Source: Telmatactis stephensoni
Lineage: Eukaryota; Cnidaria; Anthozoa; Actiniaria; Isophelliidae
Direction of reading: 5' to 3'
DNA: 64,000 nucleotides
Assembly (NCBI GenBank): GCA_029948255.1
Contig: JALIZF010001328.1
Coordinates: 176,754 to 240,753, forward strand
Every line of letters begins with the position of its first letter. Positions within the stretch are counted from its first letter, which is position 1. The position numbers and the translations under genes are program-made. Below, one piece after another: positions 45,331 to 57,594 of this stretch. The notes beneath the pieces are model-generated. The model did no database searches, was not told the origin of the DNA, and saw only the letters and a program-made list of their open reading frames with translations.

Positions 45331-46245
45331 CCCAAATGCCAAGAAGTGAAGCTGCATTGACTGATGACACTGATCTGGTTCAGGTAAGTGATATTATGCC
45401 CATATACATGCGGGTATTATATTGTACATCTTATGCACACATGCAAGTCTCTTGACATGATTTTGAGACAATGAATCTGTTAATGGTTACATTAATGGAT
45501 CGAGTTCAATGAAGTCTGGCTTGCAGCATCCCACTGAAAAGATCATAAAAGAAATGACAGATTTTTCTGATCGGGGCCATCTCAGAACTTACAAGTCAAC
45601 TAAACTAACACATTTGGCATGTACTCCAAAATTGTGCTGAATTTATACTGATCATATTTTAAAATTATAGAATTATATTAATTATTTTTCCCAACTTTAA
45701 TTTGGTTTTCTATAAATTGAATATTAACTATTCTGTTGTAATAGAATACAAACACTAATAATGTGAAATAGCAGTTTGTACTAATTTTGTGTTGAATATT
45801 ACAAATTAAACAATAGAATTAGCATACTTTAATTATCATTATTTAGTGCTATTATATGTTCCACAATTTTAGTGTTTTCTCTACAACTGTTTCCACAGCT
45901 GTTATCACCAAGAAGTAAGAGTAAGCTAAATCATTTGACTCCACGGAGCAAAGCTATGTTGGATCAGGTATATATATATATGATTGCACTGATGATATTG
46001 TAAAGATGTACAAAATTGACTATCATACTCAGCTTTTAAATGTTGAAACTGTGTTTTATGAAATTACTGTAAAAACAATGACCACTAAATTAATACATGC
46101 TTACAAATCAGCCAGTTAAAAAAAATGAGTCCGAGCTTATTGTAAACATCATATAATGATAATTCACATCTCCATTTTCATTTTTTAAAATTACAGGGAA
46201 TAAAGTTGGGTTACAGAATTGCACAGAGAGAAGCTGCAGAGGAGG
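45331..46245 (+). CDS. Three short exons of an unrecognised gene
   Basis: Exons 45331-45383, 45899-45967 and 46197-46245, all bounded by clear acceptors (TTTTGCAG, TTCCACAG, ATTACAG) and donors (GTAAGT, GTATAT, GTAAGA). They join in phase to give a Ser/Lys-rich peptide (QMPRSEAALTDD..., LLSPRSKSKLNHL..., GIKLGYRIAQREAAEE). No domain recognised. It could be the 3' part of the gene seen at 42.6-43.6 kb. Confidence 0.35.
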
Positions 46246-46617
46246 GTAAGAATACTGTCAGTATAGATCAGAGGTAGTAATTTATAGATCAGAGGTATAA
46301 TTTCTCAAAAGATGACCCATGTTTACGAAACTTGTTCGCAGCCAAAGTGTATTAGATGTTGGGTTTCCGGTGTCTGGGGACGGGATACGAATGTTGGCAG
46401 ACATGTTGTTTCCGAGTTCGCATCTAAGCATTCATCAAAGGTTGTTTTCTTCACTTTTTCGTTTTCAAAGGAAAAAATCGTTTAGAATCGATGAAAATGT
46501 GTAAAACTGAATTATTGTACCTAAGTTTTTATTAAAATAAAAGATGTTATTCCATTTACAGTCATTTGTGAGCCCGTTAAAAGTCCAACCCTCTGGAAAT
46601 TTTGTTCAATTTGTTTA

Positions 46618-47112
46618 CTCCCTCGCAGCCGTGTTTAGCCTCGTCACGCAACGCTCCCTCAGAAAAACATGGCTGCTTCCACAGGCGCAACATTCCTTTC
46701 CAAGCCGTTAACCAATCAGAGCTTGACTCTCAAAATCAAGGAGTCATTCGCACAAAAGGTCTACATATAGCATTCCGTTGATTTGGAGAATAATTGGATT
46801 AACCTCGGATCCCAAAACAACAGCTAGTATTTGAGAAATATAGAAAGAAGAAAATTTTACTGATCTTCCATCTGTATATATCTTTTCATATTGAAAAAAT
46901 TGAAACTTATTTTTGGTAGTGCAATGTTTACTCTCTTTGTGGTGTTGACAGATATACAACTCATTTCCGGAACACGGGGAATGGACCGTTTGTTGATGTA
47001 TCTTCTGAATGGACAACTGATACAATTGGAATGGAATGTTGCGCCTGTTGAAGCAGACATGTTTTTCCAAGGGAGCGTTGCGTGACAAGGCTAAACACGG
47101 CTGCGAGGGAGA
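46618..47112. mobile_element. Fold-back MITE, CTCCCTCGCAGCCGTG ends, about 495 bp
   Basis: Arms of about 80 bp: CTCCCTCGCAGCCGTGTTTA, then GTCACGCAACGCTCCCT, GAAAAACATG and ACAGGCGCAACATTCC, inverted at the right end. Flanks share TTTAC, so the duplication is uncertain. Open frames inside on both strands are not genes. Confidence 0.85.
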
Positions 47113-47149
47113 CTATTTACTCCCCTGTCCTTCAGATTTTCCAAGGGTA

Positions 47150-47225
47150 TTTGACCCCCCTACCCCCCAGAATTTCCAATTCCCTCTGTGGTAGGGTATG
47201 GATATTTTCTGGAACTACACAATGA
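47150..47225. repeat. Inverted copy of the 34725-34800 repeat
   Basis: Shares the GGAATTTTCTGG-type and GGTATGGATATTTTCTGGAA core with the intron copy at 34.7 kb in opposite orientation. Confidence 0.75.
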
Positions 47226-47324
47226 CAAAGATCAGATTGACATCGCATTGTTCATTATGAAAATCCAATATGACATTTTATGGGGCACTGATCACTAAGG
47301 CTTAGGTTAAGTTTGACTACAACA

Positions 47325-47470
47325 ACTACCAGACTGCTCTACGAGTTTCTCTTCTTATTCAGATTTCTATTCCCCCTTGAGAAAAGAAGAACAACTAATT
47401 GGTTCTAATCACTTTACAAAAGAAAGAATTTAAAGCAATTAAACATTCTGGTAGTTGTAGCTTTTTACAC
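47325..47470. repeat. Short fold-back, CTACAACAACTACCAGA / TCTGGTAGTTGTAG
   Basis: Arms of about 15 bp surround a 110-bp centre. Likely another small MITE. Confidence 0.45.
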
Positions 47471-47561
47471 CAATATCCAAATGGGCTATTATAAGCAGAG
47501 GACTATGAATTAAATTATGGATTGGATACTTTCCACTGTTGTGCAAGAGAAAATCAACATC

Positions 47562-47999
47562 TTAATTAAAAGCTATATTACATGTTGGAACTTTTTGCAA
47601 AAGAGAATAATAATTAAAATTTATCTGATTTGGCAATTGTAAGTCAATATCAATATTACTAAGAGCTGGAACTCTGCTGAGAGATATAATAACATCAAAA
47701 CAAGGAAGGTTCTCTAATTTTAACTTGTCAAGATGATTAGAACATAAACATTCTGCATTAGAATTATACGTATAATTGAGTAGATCTTCAGTACTCAGAT
47801 TAAAGAAAGGAAAAATACTGGATTTACAACCTAAGCAAGTCCAAAGGTCTTGACACACTATAAAATAATTTAAGTCAGTTCGAGATAACTTTGAGCATTT
47901 GCAATGAAACAAATTGTTACAAATACAACATTTGATAGCACGGCAGTTTAATTTTATAGCTCTTAAGCATATATAGCACTTATCTGTGGTAGACGACAT
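47562..47999 (-). pseudogene. LINE ORF2 start, PHD-like zinc finger, 3'-truncated
   Basis: 145 residues from ATG 47999 with CYIC...C...CCIC...HCKC...W-x-CLGC, a C4HC3-type finger typical of the N-terminus of CR1-like ORF2 proteins. These continue into an endonuclease and reverse transcriptase. The frame ends at 47562 and neither domain follows, so only the beginning of ORF2 remains. Confidence 0.6.
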
Positions 48000-48019
48000 A
48001 GATTAGCGTAATCCAGACA

Positions 48020-48715
48020 TTATGATAGGTCCTCCAATTTATCTTTGATGTGAATCGCCGGGCTATCATCATCAGCACGTAGGAATATTTTGCCATATCT
48101 TGTCCAAAGATACTTGTAGCGTTGGTCTTTCTTAAAGCATACACAATCCATATATCGGTCTTTACTAGGCGATGTTAGACTTTCCGTGATAAATATCTTC
48201 AAATCTGTTGAACGAGTATAGCCAAGATTTCTGGTTCTGATATTCTTTAGCTGAAATCTTGCTTTGAAGAACTGGTCTCATGTGTTGAGCCTTGTAAATT
48301 TCACAATTATGGCTGGACCAGTAGAATTTGGTGAATGATTTGCCTTTGGGTTAGGATTTCTATGGCTCACAGATATATCAGATTTACTTATCTGGACACC
48401 CATCTTTGATGCTAAGTTCATTACAATAGAGTCTGTGTCCTCATCTTTCGTTTCAGGAATCCCTTTGATCTCTAAACATTCTCGTCGGCCATATTGGTCT
48501 AGTTCATCATAGGCTTTACTTAGGTGGTCCACTCGTTGTATCAAGCTATCCACCTGGATCTGTAGAATTTCATTATCTTTTAATAGCTTTTTATTGTCGG
48601 CCTCTAATTTACTGACTTTGGTATTCAGGTCATCGTATTTAGAGCTCAGGAATGTCACTGACTGCAGGACTTCTGTTAATTTCGCCATCACAGGACCAAG
48701 CTTACGATCCAGCAT
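48020..48715 (-). pseudogene. LINE ORF1 protein, one in-frame TGA
   Basis: ATG 48715. Order: leucine-zipper-like coiled coil (about residues 1-75), QYGRRECLEIKGIPE (start of an RRM-like domain), ISVSHRNPN, PAIIVKFTRLNT, TGA at 48278-48280, then DQFFKARFQLKNI and a C-terminal domain ending at 48020. The canonical motif is R-D-x-F-x-K-x-R, so the TGA replaces an arginine codon. ORF1 proteins bind LINE RNA as trimers. It sits just upstream of ORF2 on the same strand; the 5' leader probably starts near 48900. Confidence 0.7.
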
Positions 48716-49161
48716 TTACTCCACAGCTTTAACGTTTACCTCGGAAGTCATTTCATATAACGCAAAGACACACTCAAACAAACTGAATTGACATAGAATT
48801 GGACAGAAATCAGATCTTAAAGATCCCGTTAAAGATAAAGATTCAAGGAGCGCAAAAAAACACCGCCATTCCGCTCGCTGACCGCTGACCGCTGAAGAAA
48901 CTATTACTGGTTTTCTGGTTTATTATCTGCTTGGGGTTTTGATAGTATCCGCTTAAAATGACCTGGGATTGGCTCGTATTAATATTACAATCTTTGCATA
49001 TCTTTGTAAGAAGACCACCATTTATTTCACCTATCTTCTCCATATCAAGCTTGTCATTCATGATAAGATAATAATTCAGGATCACCTAGAAAAATCCAAA
49101 TATAACTTAATGTAAAATAATATATAGTATTAAATATAGTGTTATAGTATATAATAATATA

Positions 49162-49980
49162 ACACAGGTTTTCAAACTGACATTCAAAACTTAACTGAAA
49201 CACTCAAACATAATTCCTTTCCTTATCATGTTATTGACAAGGTAACCAAATGCTATCTAAGTAAGATTAACTTAAATAAACATCCTCCTATTTCTGTTAA
49301 TGCTACTGACTCTGCTGATGACTCTAACACACGTTACTACAAACTTCCTTTCATTGGTAATCATTCTAAACTCACTAGCATCAACCTTAATAAGCTTTGC
49401 AAACGTTTCTGTAAAGATATTAACATTAAGCTCGTTTTCACTTCTTTTAAAATAAAAAAATATTTTTCAAGTAAAAGATTTAATTCCTATGTCTCTTAAA
49501 TTTTTTGTTGTTTATAAATTTACTTGTGCGGGATGTAATGCCCGTTATATAGGCGAAACCACGCGCCATTTCACAACTAGGATAAAAGAGCACACAGTGT
49601 CCGATAAAAACTCCCACATTTTTAAGCATCTTTCTCAATCGCCTAGTTGTAAAAATCAATACACACCGGCTTGCTTTATTATTATAGATTCCGCTAAAAC
49701 CTCTTTTGATTTGAAAATTAAAGAGGCGTTTCATATCAATTTTGAAAAACCTGAACTTAACGTTCAGGTCAAACATTTTATCTCTTCTTTTTATTAAGTT
49801 CGTTTACTTAGTTATTTTTAGTGTTTTTTTTTGTCATTAATTGTTTACTTAGAATTATTTTGTCAACCATTATTCACCATATATTTTATTCAAATCTTGT
49901 AACGTACTTCACACTGAAGATGACAATGTCGAAACATGTCTGTGACTATTAAAAAGTTCTTCGTATATTTTAAGTGTATT
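49162..49980 (+). mobile_element. 5'-truncated Penelope-like element
   Basis: The open stretch from about 49162 encodes the last part of the reverse transcriptase domain region, then a GIY-YIG endonuclease: VYKFTCAGC...ARYIGETT, the TRIKEH arginine, and the IKEAFHI glutamate. It ends with TAA at 49797. An extra base near 49475 shifts the frame between the two parts. The 3' tail includes GAAGATGAC...GTCGAAACATGT, a motif common after such elements. Dead copy. Confidence 0.78.
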
Positions 49981-50799
49981 GAAAACAAAAGAATTTGCAT
50001 AATTTTGCACTATTTAGTGCTATTTATGTTGCACACTTTTAGGATTAGTACTCTATTGTTTGCAATATCATTTAAATAAACAGATAAAATCACGATATTC
50101 ATTCACGAGATAACCTTTACAATCATTTATTTCAAATTGAAAAATCACTTCACTTCACTGGTAGAAAAGATTGACTTAGTTGCCATTGTGAATAAAGTTA
50201 TAATAATAGTGAAAGGTATTGATTAAAGTGAATAAAATTCACTGGGTGACTGGGTATGTGGGTTATTCACCAAACTGGTTCCTTCAAATTCTGTTTCACC
50301 CAGTATTTTTTCAGTATTCCCAAAAAGTGACATCTTCATATTAACAGATAATCATAGGGGATGTTACATGGGAGTGTTGAGATGTCACTTTTTACTTGAA
50401 TTAAGACTGAATAAACAGTTCATTGACGAGAACATTTGCAACTAGGGAATGTCACTATATACCTGAAATGCCCATGCTTTGTATTTAATGATTTCATTTG
50501 TTGATCAAATATTCCAGTTATGAAACTATAACTATTGCATCTGCATGTGCATCTGGTTGATACCATGGGTACAATATTTTATAATGATGTTACTATATGT
50601 GTGAGGTGCTCAACCATGGCCATCCCAAATTCATCTTTTTACAACTTAGCTAATTAGAGAGTGCAAAATAGATTTCAATGACATGTCCCACCAATGGGTT
50701 TTCAAGACACATGGAAATACATCAGATAATGATAATCTACTTGAAAGATTGAATAATTTTTTGTTCACTCATGTGTAGCCTGGGGGGTCAAACTAATAA

Positions 50800-50990
50800 T
50801 ATTGAATAGAGGCTATGTTGTGTCATCATGTGATACCATCATGCCATGACAGGAGGCACAACAATAGCCTTTCCACTTGGAAACTGAACTCCTTCTATCA
50901 TGTAAACCAGATTAGTCCAGACTCCATTGTTCCTACCTCCTGTCATGGCTGGCATCACATGATGGTGCAAAACCTCCATATAATTATGTA
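50800..50990. mobile_element. Fold-back MITE with CATGACAGGAGG arms
   Basis: CATCATGTGATACCATCATG-CCATGACAGGAGG at the left pairs with CCTCCTGTCATGGCTGGCATCACATGATGG at the right. The rest of 50080-52960 shows no supported gene. Confidence 0.65.
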
Positions 50991-51169
50991 ACTTATGCTT
51001 GTGAGCTGGTCCAAGAAATTTCCTCCTCGATGGCCATCTTTCAATTAATTGTTAATACCAAACGCTGTGGAAGAAAGTTAGTGATTTGACTAACCTGTAT
51101 AAAGATATATTGGGTGCCCATGGTTTGGTGTGTTGCACATCAATAATTAATGTTTACATTTCAAATTTC

Positions 51170-51331
51170 AGTGTGAATTAAAAAACTGTGGGCACTTAGA
51201 AATATTTCAGGAATGTTTCTTAACCATTCAGAAACTTGATCATTATCTCTGTGATTGGCCAAAAAATAACAGAAACATCCTGAAGCATTCCCATGTGCCC
51301 ACAGTTTTTCGATTCACACTGTACTTCAAAT
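51170..51331. mobile_element. Fold-back MITE, CAGTGTGAATT ends
   Basis: CAGTGTGAATTAAAAAACTG and TGGGCAC pair with GTGCCCACAGTTTTTCGATTCACACTG; the inner GAAACAT motif is also mirrored. Flanks both contain TTCAAATT. Confidence 0.75.
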
Positions 51332-52965
51332 TCAAGAAATACATGTATAAGGAACTGCATGAACCAAATGAACACACATGAAAGGTTCTATCAAGGGACC
51401 TGTTTCAAATTAACAATTATTATTCTAACTGAAGAACTTATTTCAGACAATCCATTCTCTGGTACAAATTTGATAATCCATAATATTCCAGTAGATAAGA
51501 GATAAACAATTGTGAAGTGGCAAACTTGAATGTGAAACATAAACATACACTATAATTAATGATCATTGCTTCAAAACATTTTTTTATTGAATGTTTGGGA
51601 AAATGTCAAAAAGAAAAGACTTCATGTATATGTTCTTTGAAATCAGCTGTTAAAAGTGGGTCCACAAAACGGTTTTCAAATTCCCACTATCACAAAATAG
51701 TTTTGCAGAAATCCCACATCCACAAAATATTTCATAGAAAATCCAGTACAACTGAATTTCCAGTATATTTTTGCTTTGGGGATTAGTTTGCTTTGGGCAA
51801 ATACTGGAAAACACAGCCATTTTTTCTATATTATGACTGCTGGACATACTTTTAAGTTGGAATTTGGTTTGAGAGTGAGGCTTTCCAAACGTTTTTGCAA
51901 TTAAGGCATTAAATCCAAGTATATAGTCTTGATTCCCATATCCTGATCTGTGGAAAACATGAAATCTTGCTCCCACTTGTGATTTCACAATTTCTGCTTG
52001 TATTTTGGTTTCAATCCCGACTCCAACCTTCAAAAGCAGCCATACCTTAACCTTCCAAACCTACTGTAGACCTCTTAATTATGTACCTCTTAATTCATGG
52101 TGGGTGTGATGAAACCACAATATTATATCAATTCATTTTCAAAATGAATCATTGAATTTGTACCAAAAATCTATCAATATAGAGCATTTTCATGTCATGT
52201 TGTTAGCTGGCTAAAATCAAAATTATGTATCCAAATAAGCTGGTTAGCTGATATTTTTTACATAGAGGAAAGTCTCTCCTGAAAGTTTGGGCAATTTCTG
52301 GTGTTTGGCTTTTGAATAATCAAGAACTGAACTTCTGTCAAGCCACGTACACTGTCATGCGTTTTCGATTTGCATAAAAACATAACAATGTGCCACAAAT
52401 TTTATGTCAATGGATTGTCAATGAATAATCTTATTAAATTGTTTTATGAATATTTTCAGCAACATACAAAGATTACCCCTGGTCATAAGTTCCACAGTAC
52501 TAGTGGTACCCTAACAATGTGGCTCCATACATTTTTACCAAACATTGAAGCAAAGTGAATTATTCATATCTTGGTAATGAAAAAAATATTTTGATTCTCA
52601 CTTTTGCATACAAGCTTATTTTTGGTTGTTCTTTCTTTTTTTTGTCAGTTGTAATTTTTAGATGGCAAAAGGAAAAATCAAATTCAAGGCTGTACGAACC
52701 ACGAGAAGAAAAAAAACAAAAAAAATTAAACATGAAGTTCTTTATAAACAACAAAACAAGAACAGCACAGCAGAAATACTGTATTGCTGTTCCATGTACA
52801 AAACCTTAAGGTTGTTTAGTTGCTCTAGACTCCTTAAATGAATAATTGGAAAATTTACTACTACAGGAAACCCAAGCTGTAGGTTAACTCATCTTGTAGT
52901 CTTCCAACATTTATCATGTAAACAGGCATAAAAAACAAAATCAATACCATTTCAAAACAATTATT

Positions 52966-53457
52966 CTAAAAAAATGCGATAAAAATGAGCCAAGTTATGG
53001 TAAGTAAGCCAAAGTGATCCAGATTTCTAAAAACGTTGGCGCATTTGCCCCAATTCAAGATGGAGGACGAAAGCGTGAAGCTAGTACACTTACTCTGCCT
53101 CTTCTTACGTAACTTGCAAAACCGGCATGTATTCTTGCACCTCCAGCATCTGGGGTGAAATTTCCTTATCACTCGATCCTTCTCCTCCACAAATATTTGT
53201 TTCTCTTTTAGAAGAGGTTCTGGTGCTCGTGGCTCATCATGAGGCCTCAAACCTTCCTTTTCTTTGGCCTGTTTCAGCCTTGACAAGATAAAAGTAGACA
53301 ATTATTTGGTTGGCTCATTGCCCGGCACCCAACCACCAAGTCTGGCTTGCGAGACTTCTTCAAACACTTTCTTTGTTTCTTGGCTTGAACAGCCGTGAAC
53401 TTTATGCGATGATTGCAAACCTGACAATGTCACAAACGAAACTATAGCAATGTCCAT
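52966..53457 (-). pseudogene. Cys-rich small protein gene split by TAA; family unknown
   Basis: From ATG 53457 the frame reads MDIAIVSFVTLSG..., VFEEVSQARLGGWVPG and NEPTK, then TAA at 53302-53304. It stays open through a Lys/Glu-rich segment and CWRCKNTCRFCKLRKKR. A splice donor may follow at about 53077-53085, since the frame beyond loses its character. The Cys motif suggests zinc binding. No family recognised. Confidence 0.4.
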
Positions 53458-53807
53458 TAATTCGGTCATCTGTGAAGGTAAACGTTTGGATGATTATATG
53501 AAGCCATTTTCATATAAAAGAAATACAACAACTAAAAGAGCATACAATATATATACAATGCAAGCGTCCAGACAACCACGTGTGCAGAACAAGACAAACT
53601 CTTTGACTCGTTTCCATGGATTTCCATGGATTTTTTGGTGGGAGACTGGAACAAAGCAGTCAATCACGCGCTGTCCTGACTGTCCTGACGCTGACGCTGT
53701 TGTGCTTGTTGGGATTACAAGACCAACATGCCTTCAAGTAATAGATTATATTTTTGCAACCATTATATGATATTGCTTTGTGGCAATATTTCCTTCTTGC
53801 TGGTAGG

Positions 53808-54341
53808 ACATGTATGAAGGGAAAGCAGCCTAAGATTCAGTTCACTTATCGTATGCACAAGATCGTGGCAAACTTAATGTGCAAGTTGCTAGAAACAGAA
53901 GCGTTCTCTCACATCCAGAAACTAATGGACAGTGCTGATGTCAAAGATGCAACAGGATTCTGGAGTCTCGGAGAAACAGTGACCCGCGAATTGGTTGTTT
54001 GGTGCCAAGACCAGTGGCGGGGAAAGGACCCAGTTTTACCTCAAAAGGACTATTACTTGGGTATCGCACCCATAAGTGCTGTTACACTATTTGGCGATAA
54101 CATGCCTGTATGCCATTTGTGTGGAGTCCCTTGTCCAGAATGTAGAACAGAACTCAACAATGAAGTACCCCAAGAAATGACAACGGTAAGGTCGCATTTA
54201 CATTATGAGGAAATTCAGGCAACAATGACTGATGGCACATGGACAAGCGAATCACAAGTAATCACCGAAGCTGATAGCGGGGAATCAAACCATTCACAAA
54301 AACCGCCGTGGAATACACGACTGAGGAAAAGAAAACTTTAG
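53808..54341 (+). CDS. Terminal exon of an unrecognised gene
   Basis: An acceptor (GCTGGTAG) at 53801-53808 opens about 178 residues to TAG 54339-54341. The part up to residue 120 is protein-like (YRMHKIVANLMCKLLETE, FWSLGETVTRELVVWCQDQW) and has a CHLCGVPCPEC zinc-ribbon-like motif. The tail is low-complexity. Upstream exons are not identified. Divergent from the minus-strand gene that starts at 53457. The 1.3 kb downstream, 54345-55660, has no supported gene. Confidence 0.45.
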   Translation, partial: TCMKGKQPKIQFTYRMHKIVANLMCKLLETEAFSHIQKLMDSADVKDATGFWSLGETVTRELVVWCQDQWRGKDPVLPQKDYYLGIAPISAVTLFGDNMPVCHLCGVPCPECRTELNNEVPQEMTTVRSHLHYEEIQATMTDGTWTSESQVITEADSGESNHSQKPPWNTRLRKRKL

Positions 54342-55661
54342 ATTAGAATTCAATCTTTAGACACTGTGTTACTGTTTGTTTGAATCAGGATTCCTTGTTG
54401 AGTTGATCCGTAAATTATATTGTAAATCTGGAATTATTGTAACGGAAATGATGAGACTGAAACATTGCATGGGGTCCTCAGTATGTTGATTGTGACCATC
54501 AGATCACCAATTTTGCGTTTAGCTGTTTGATACTTTAATAACCAATAAAATGATGTTTAATTCTGGCTAGAGATATCCTAGTGAAGATATCGAAAGGTAT
54601 CACTATTTGAGCCAAAATTGTTGCACCTTAAGCTGTAAATTACGCCAAGTTCAGTTTACATTTGGTTTTGGGAATTACTGCATTTGAAAAAAAGAGATCA
54701 AAATTGGCGTATTTTGTTGGACGCGATGCAGCCGGCTGTAAATCTCACCAAGGGACAAGACTGAGGCATTGCCTTAATGCCAGTCATAAAAAATAAAAGT
54801 ATCATACCAGACTCAGTCTATAAACAATGATTTCGTGTGAGCTGTCTTTCAAAAATCCTGCTCCATATGGCTCAGTCTAAAGAGCTGATAGGTATTTCAA
54901 GAAATCTAGCACTTATTAGTTAATGATTTGCACTCAGTTTAATTGAAGTTTCGAAAGAAAGGAAGAAATCTAGATGTTGCAATTGAATGAATGCAGCTAA
55001 AGCTCATAATTCCTTTCTTCCGTCTTTATTGGTGTCGGTACTTTTCAACACCGGTTTTCAAGTCCGGTTTTCAGCTCTTATTCCTTGAGACTAATATTGT
55101 GCCCAGAACGTCACAAAACTGGATTAATTTGAAATCAATCAGCAAAAAAGGTATACACATCGAGAATCAGCAACAGGCAAATTACATTTAGTTCGGATTG
55201 TTCTTTTGTTCAGTATTTTTTTTGACAACCAGATTGCAAAAGCGGCAATCCAAACCCTAAACAAAGTAGTTATGTTGTTTTATAGTGAGTCGGGTTGAAG
55301 TAAAGCTGAAACGCAACGTGAAAGGTTAACGATATTCACACACACATGAAACAAATTTTGATCTTGCCGAAGTAAAGGTGTTGGGGCGAATTAACGATTT
55401 TCCGCACAACACTTGGTCAAACTGATTATTTTTTTAAAGTTAATATCAAACATTTGCAATTTGTTCACTAAGTAAAAATGTTGCAAAAAATAGTTGCATT
55501 TTGTATTTTCTGTGCCAACATTTGTTGCGCAGAAAGTTGTTGTTGATATAAGTAACTATGAGACCATGTTGCATTGCCTAAAAATATTCAAAACATTTTA
55601 TTTTATCCTTAAAGTGAGAAAAATTAAAGAGTTGAATTTATATATAACAACATTCTAGAAG

Positions 55662-57358
55662 TTATCTAAGTGGCTTAAACATCCACTTGGTGTGGTCTGA
55701 CACAGGGTTGCCATCGTGGTGCTGCTTAATCATTTCGGCCCTTGCATCTTGCGTATACAACTCAAACGTATTGGATTTCCTAAAGGATTAATTAATAGTA
55801 CATTTATTGAGTGTTTATTTCATGGAGTAATTATATCTAAAGTAAGCAATTTAAACATTACCACCGTCCATTTCTTTTGATTGTGCTGTCATCGGCACCA
55901 CATTGTGCAGCCCACTGTGCTGCTGACCTTCTAATTGAATGGGTGGTAAACGTTTTACCAAACAGGTAATGGCACATCTAAAAAGAATAACCGAACTAAA
56001 TTAGCAATAAACAAGGATTCAGTAAGACTGGTCTTCAGCTTGTCTTGATAGGGTTGCGTCACTGATAAGATATCAAGTCATTCATTCATTTCTTTTCTTT
56101 TGTTCGACCTATTCTAGTATTTCATTACTGAACAATATAGAAAATTACCTCTCTAAACGTCTTCCAATAATTATGCGCACCATGGCTGCTTCCATTACAG
56201 ACTTCCACATAATTCTGGGGAAAAGATATCCTTTCCTTATACCTACAACAAAAGTGGAGTTTAAGCTATGATCAAACTTATGAGTTCAGTATAGATTGAG
56301 GCAATTGAGAAAATACCAAATACCTGAAACAAGCAGCCAAGCAATGAGGGCTCTCACAGGGCAAAGATCTTGAAGTAGTGGGTAAGCCCATAATGTCAAT
56401 GTTACACCTGAGAGGATAATACAATACATCAGTTGTAAAACTAAGAAAATAGAGAAAAAAAATGCCTATCTTAACGACTGAAGAAAGAAACAAAGAAAGG
56501 AAGGAAGGAAGGAAGGAGGGAAGGAAGGAAGAGAGAAAGCCAAGAAAGGAAAAAAAACGGAAGGAAGAAAGAAAGGAAAAACGAAAAAGAAACAAACAAA
56601 CAGAGGGAGAGAGAGAAAGGACCGAAAAATAGCACCGCATGAAACAATCACGTCTCAATTTTCCTCACCTTTTGCCTTTCTGTCTGCCTTTGACCATGGG
56701 ATTTTGACATCAATTCTAGCAGGCATCTCTCCGGAATGAACTAATAAGAAGAAAGAACTGAGACTTAACTTGTGTCATGGAGGTTCAAGAACACAACATT
56801 TCAGTGGGGATGCTGCAAAAGAAATCTTTCGCTATATGTTCACACAATAATGATTATAGCCTTACCATTGTAATTACTAGGAATCTTTAAATGCTTTAGT
56901 TTTAATCACAAAGGTTATTCGCCCCTAAGAAAAAGTGCGAAAGAAAAAATGGTGATGGTCCACAAACACAATCCACGAAGTCCCTGCAACATGAAAATAA
57001 AAAATAATGAAGAGATATAAACAAAGAAGAATTTAAGTTTCATGTAAAGATTCAAAGCTGCCAAAATATTTCGAAATTGGAATTTAGATTATAGCTATGT
57101 CATCAAAGAGAGCTTTTAAGGAGAACTTCGACTTACGCAGCTTCAATGATATCAATTTTCATCTCCAAAAAATGACGGGCATGACGTGCACTGGACTCAC
57201 CTCAATTGACTGGAAACAGTAGTTCCGCATTTTTGTGAGGTCGTGCAGAGAAAAGGGTGGTGCTTTCTTGGGCTCATAGGGCTTTCTTCCCCAACGTACG
57301 TCAGCCCCCAATGGTCTCTTTGCTCTTTTATGGAGCTGCTTGATAGTTTGTTTGACAA
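55662..57358 (-). CDS. Tyrosine recombinase (Crypton/XerD-like), C-terminal exons
   Basis: Exons 57201-57358, 56669-56740, 56324-56407, about 56149-56252, 55862-55977 and 55662-55779 encode a tyrosine-recombinase-like core. Motifs: VKIPWSKADRKAK, LCPVRALIAWLL, a catalytic H-x-x-R in THSIRRSAAQW, GRWK, and the candidate nucleophile Tyr in FELYTQDAR shortly before the end. Stop at 55662-55664. Phase does not match between the first two exons, nor around the 56.2-kb exon, so exons are missing or the gene is damaged. Such proteins in animals belong to Crypton- or DIRS-like elements or their domesticated relatives. 5' exons would lie beyond the nested elements to the right. Confidence 0.6.
56475..56630. 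repeat. GGAA/AAGG-rich microsatellite
   Basis: A run of GGAA and AAGA units in a recombinase intron. The Phe/Ser/Leu-rich open frames on the opposite strand come from this repeat. Confidence 0.9.
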
Positions 57359-57594
57359 CTAAAAATTTATAGGAACTGGTTATTGATTAAATAGGATGAT
57401 GTCGAAAGGCACACAAATAATCACATGCAGATTGTCTTGAATTTCTATTATAACGCTAGTACACAGTCCTGGTGATACTTGTAGTGCTCAGTGGACATCA
57501 CTCGAGTATATTAAGGCCTGGGTCAATCGCTAATTGTATAAATTTCGGATAAAAAAATATTTTGAAGACAAAGAACATCTAAATGAACGTTTTT

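Noticed and set aside
46744..47088. Open frames on both strands between 46.7 and 47.1 kb
   Set aside because: They lie wholly inside the fold-back MITE 46618-47112 and have no homology or splice context.
56278..56658. Phe/Ser/Leu-rich frames on the minus strand
   Set aside because: They come from the GGAA microsatellite in a recombinase intron.
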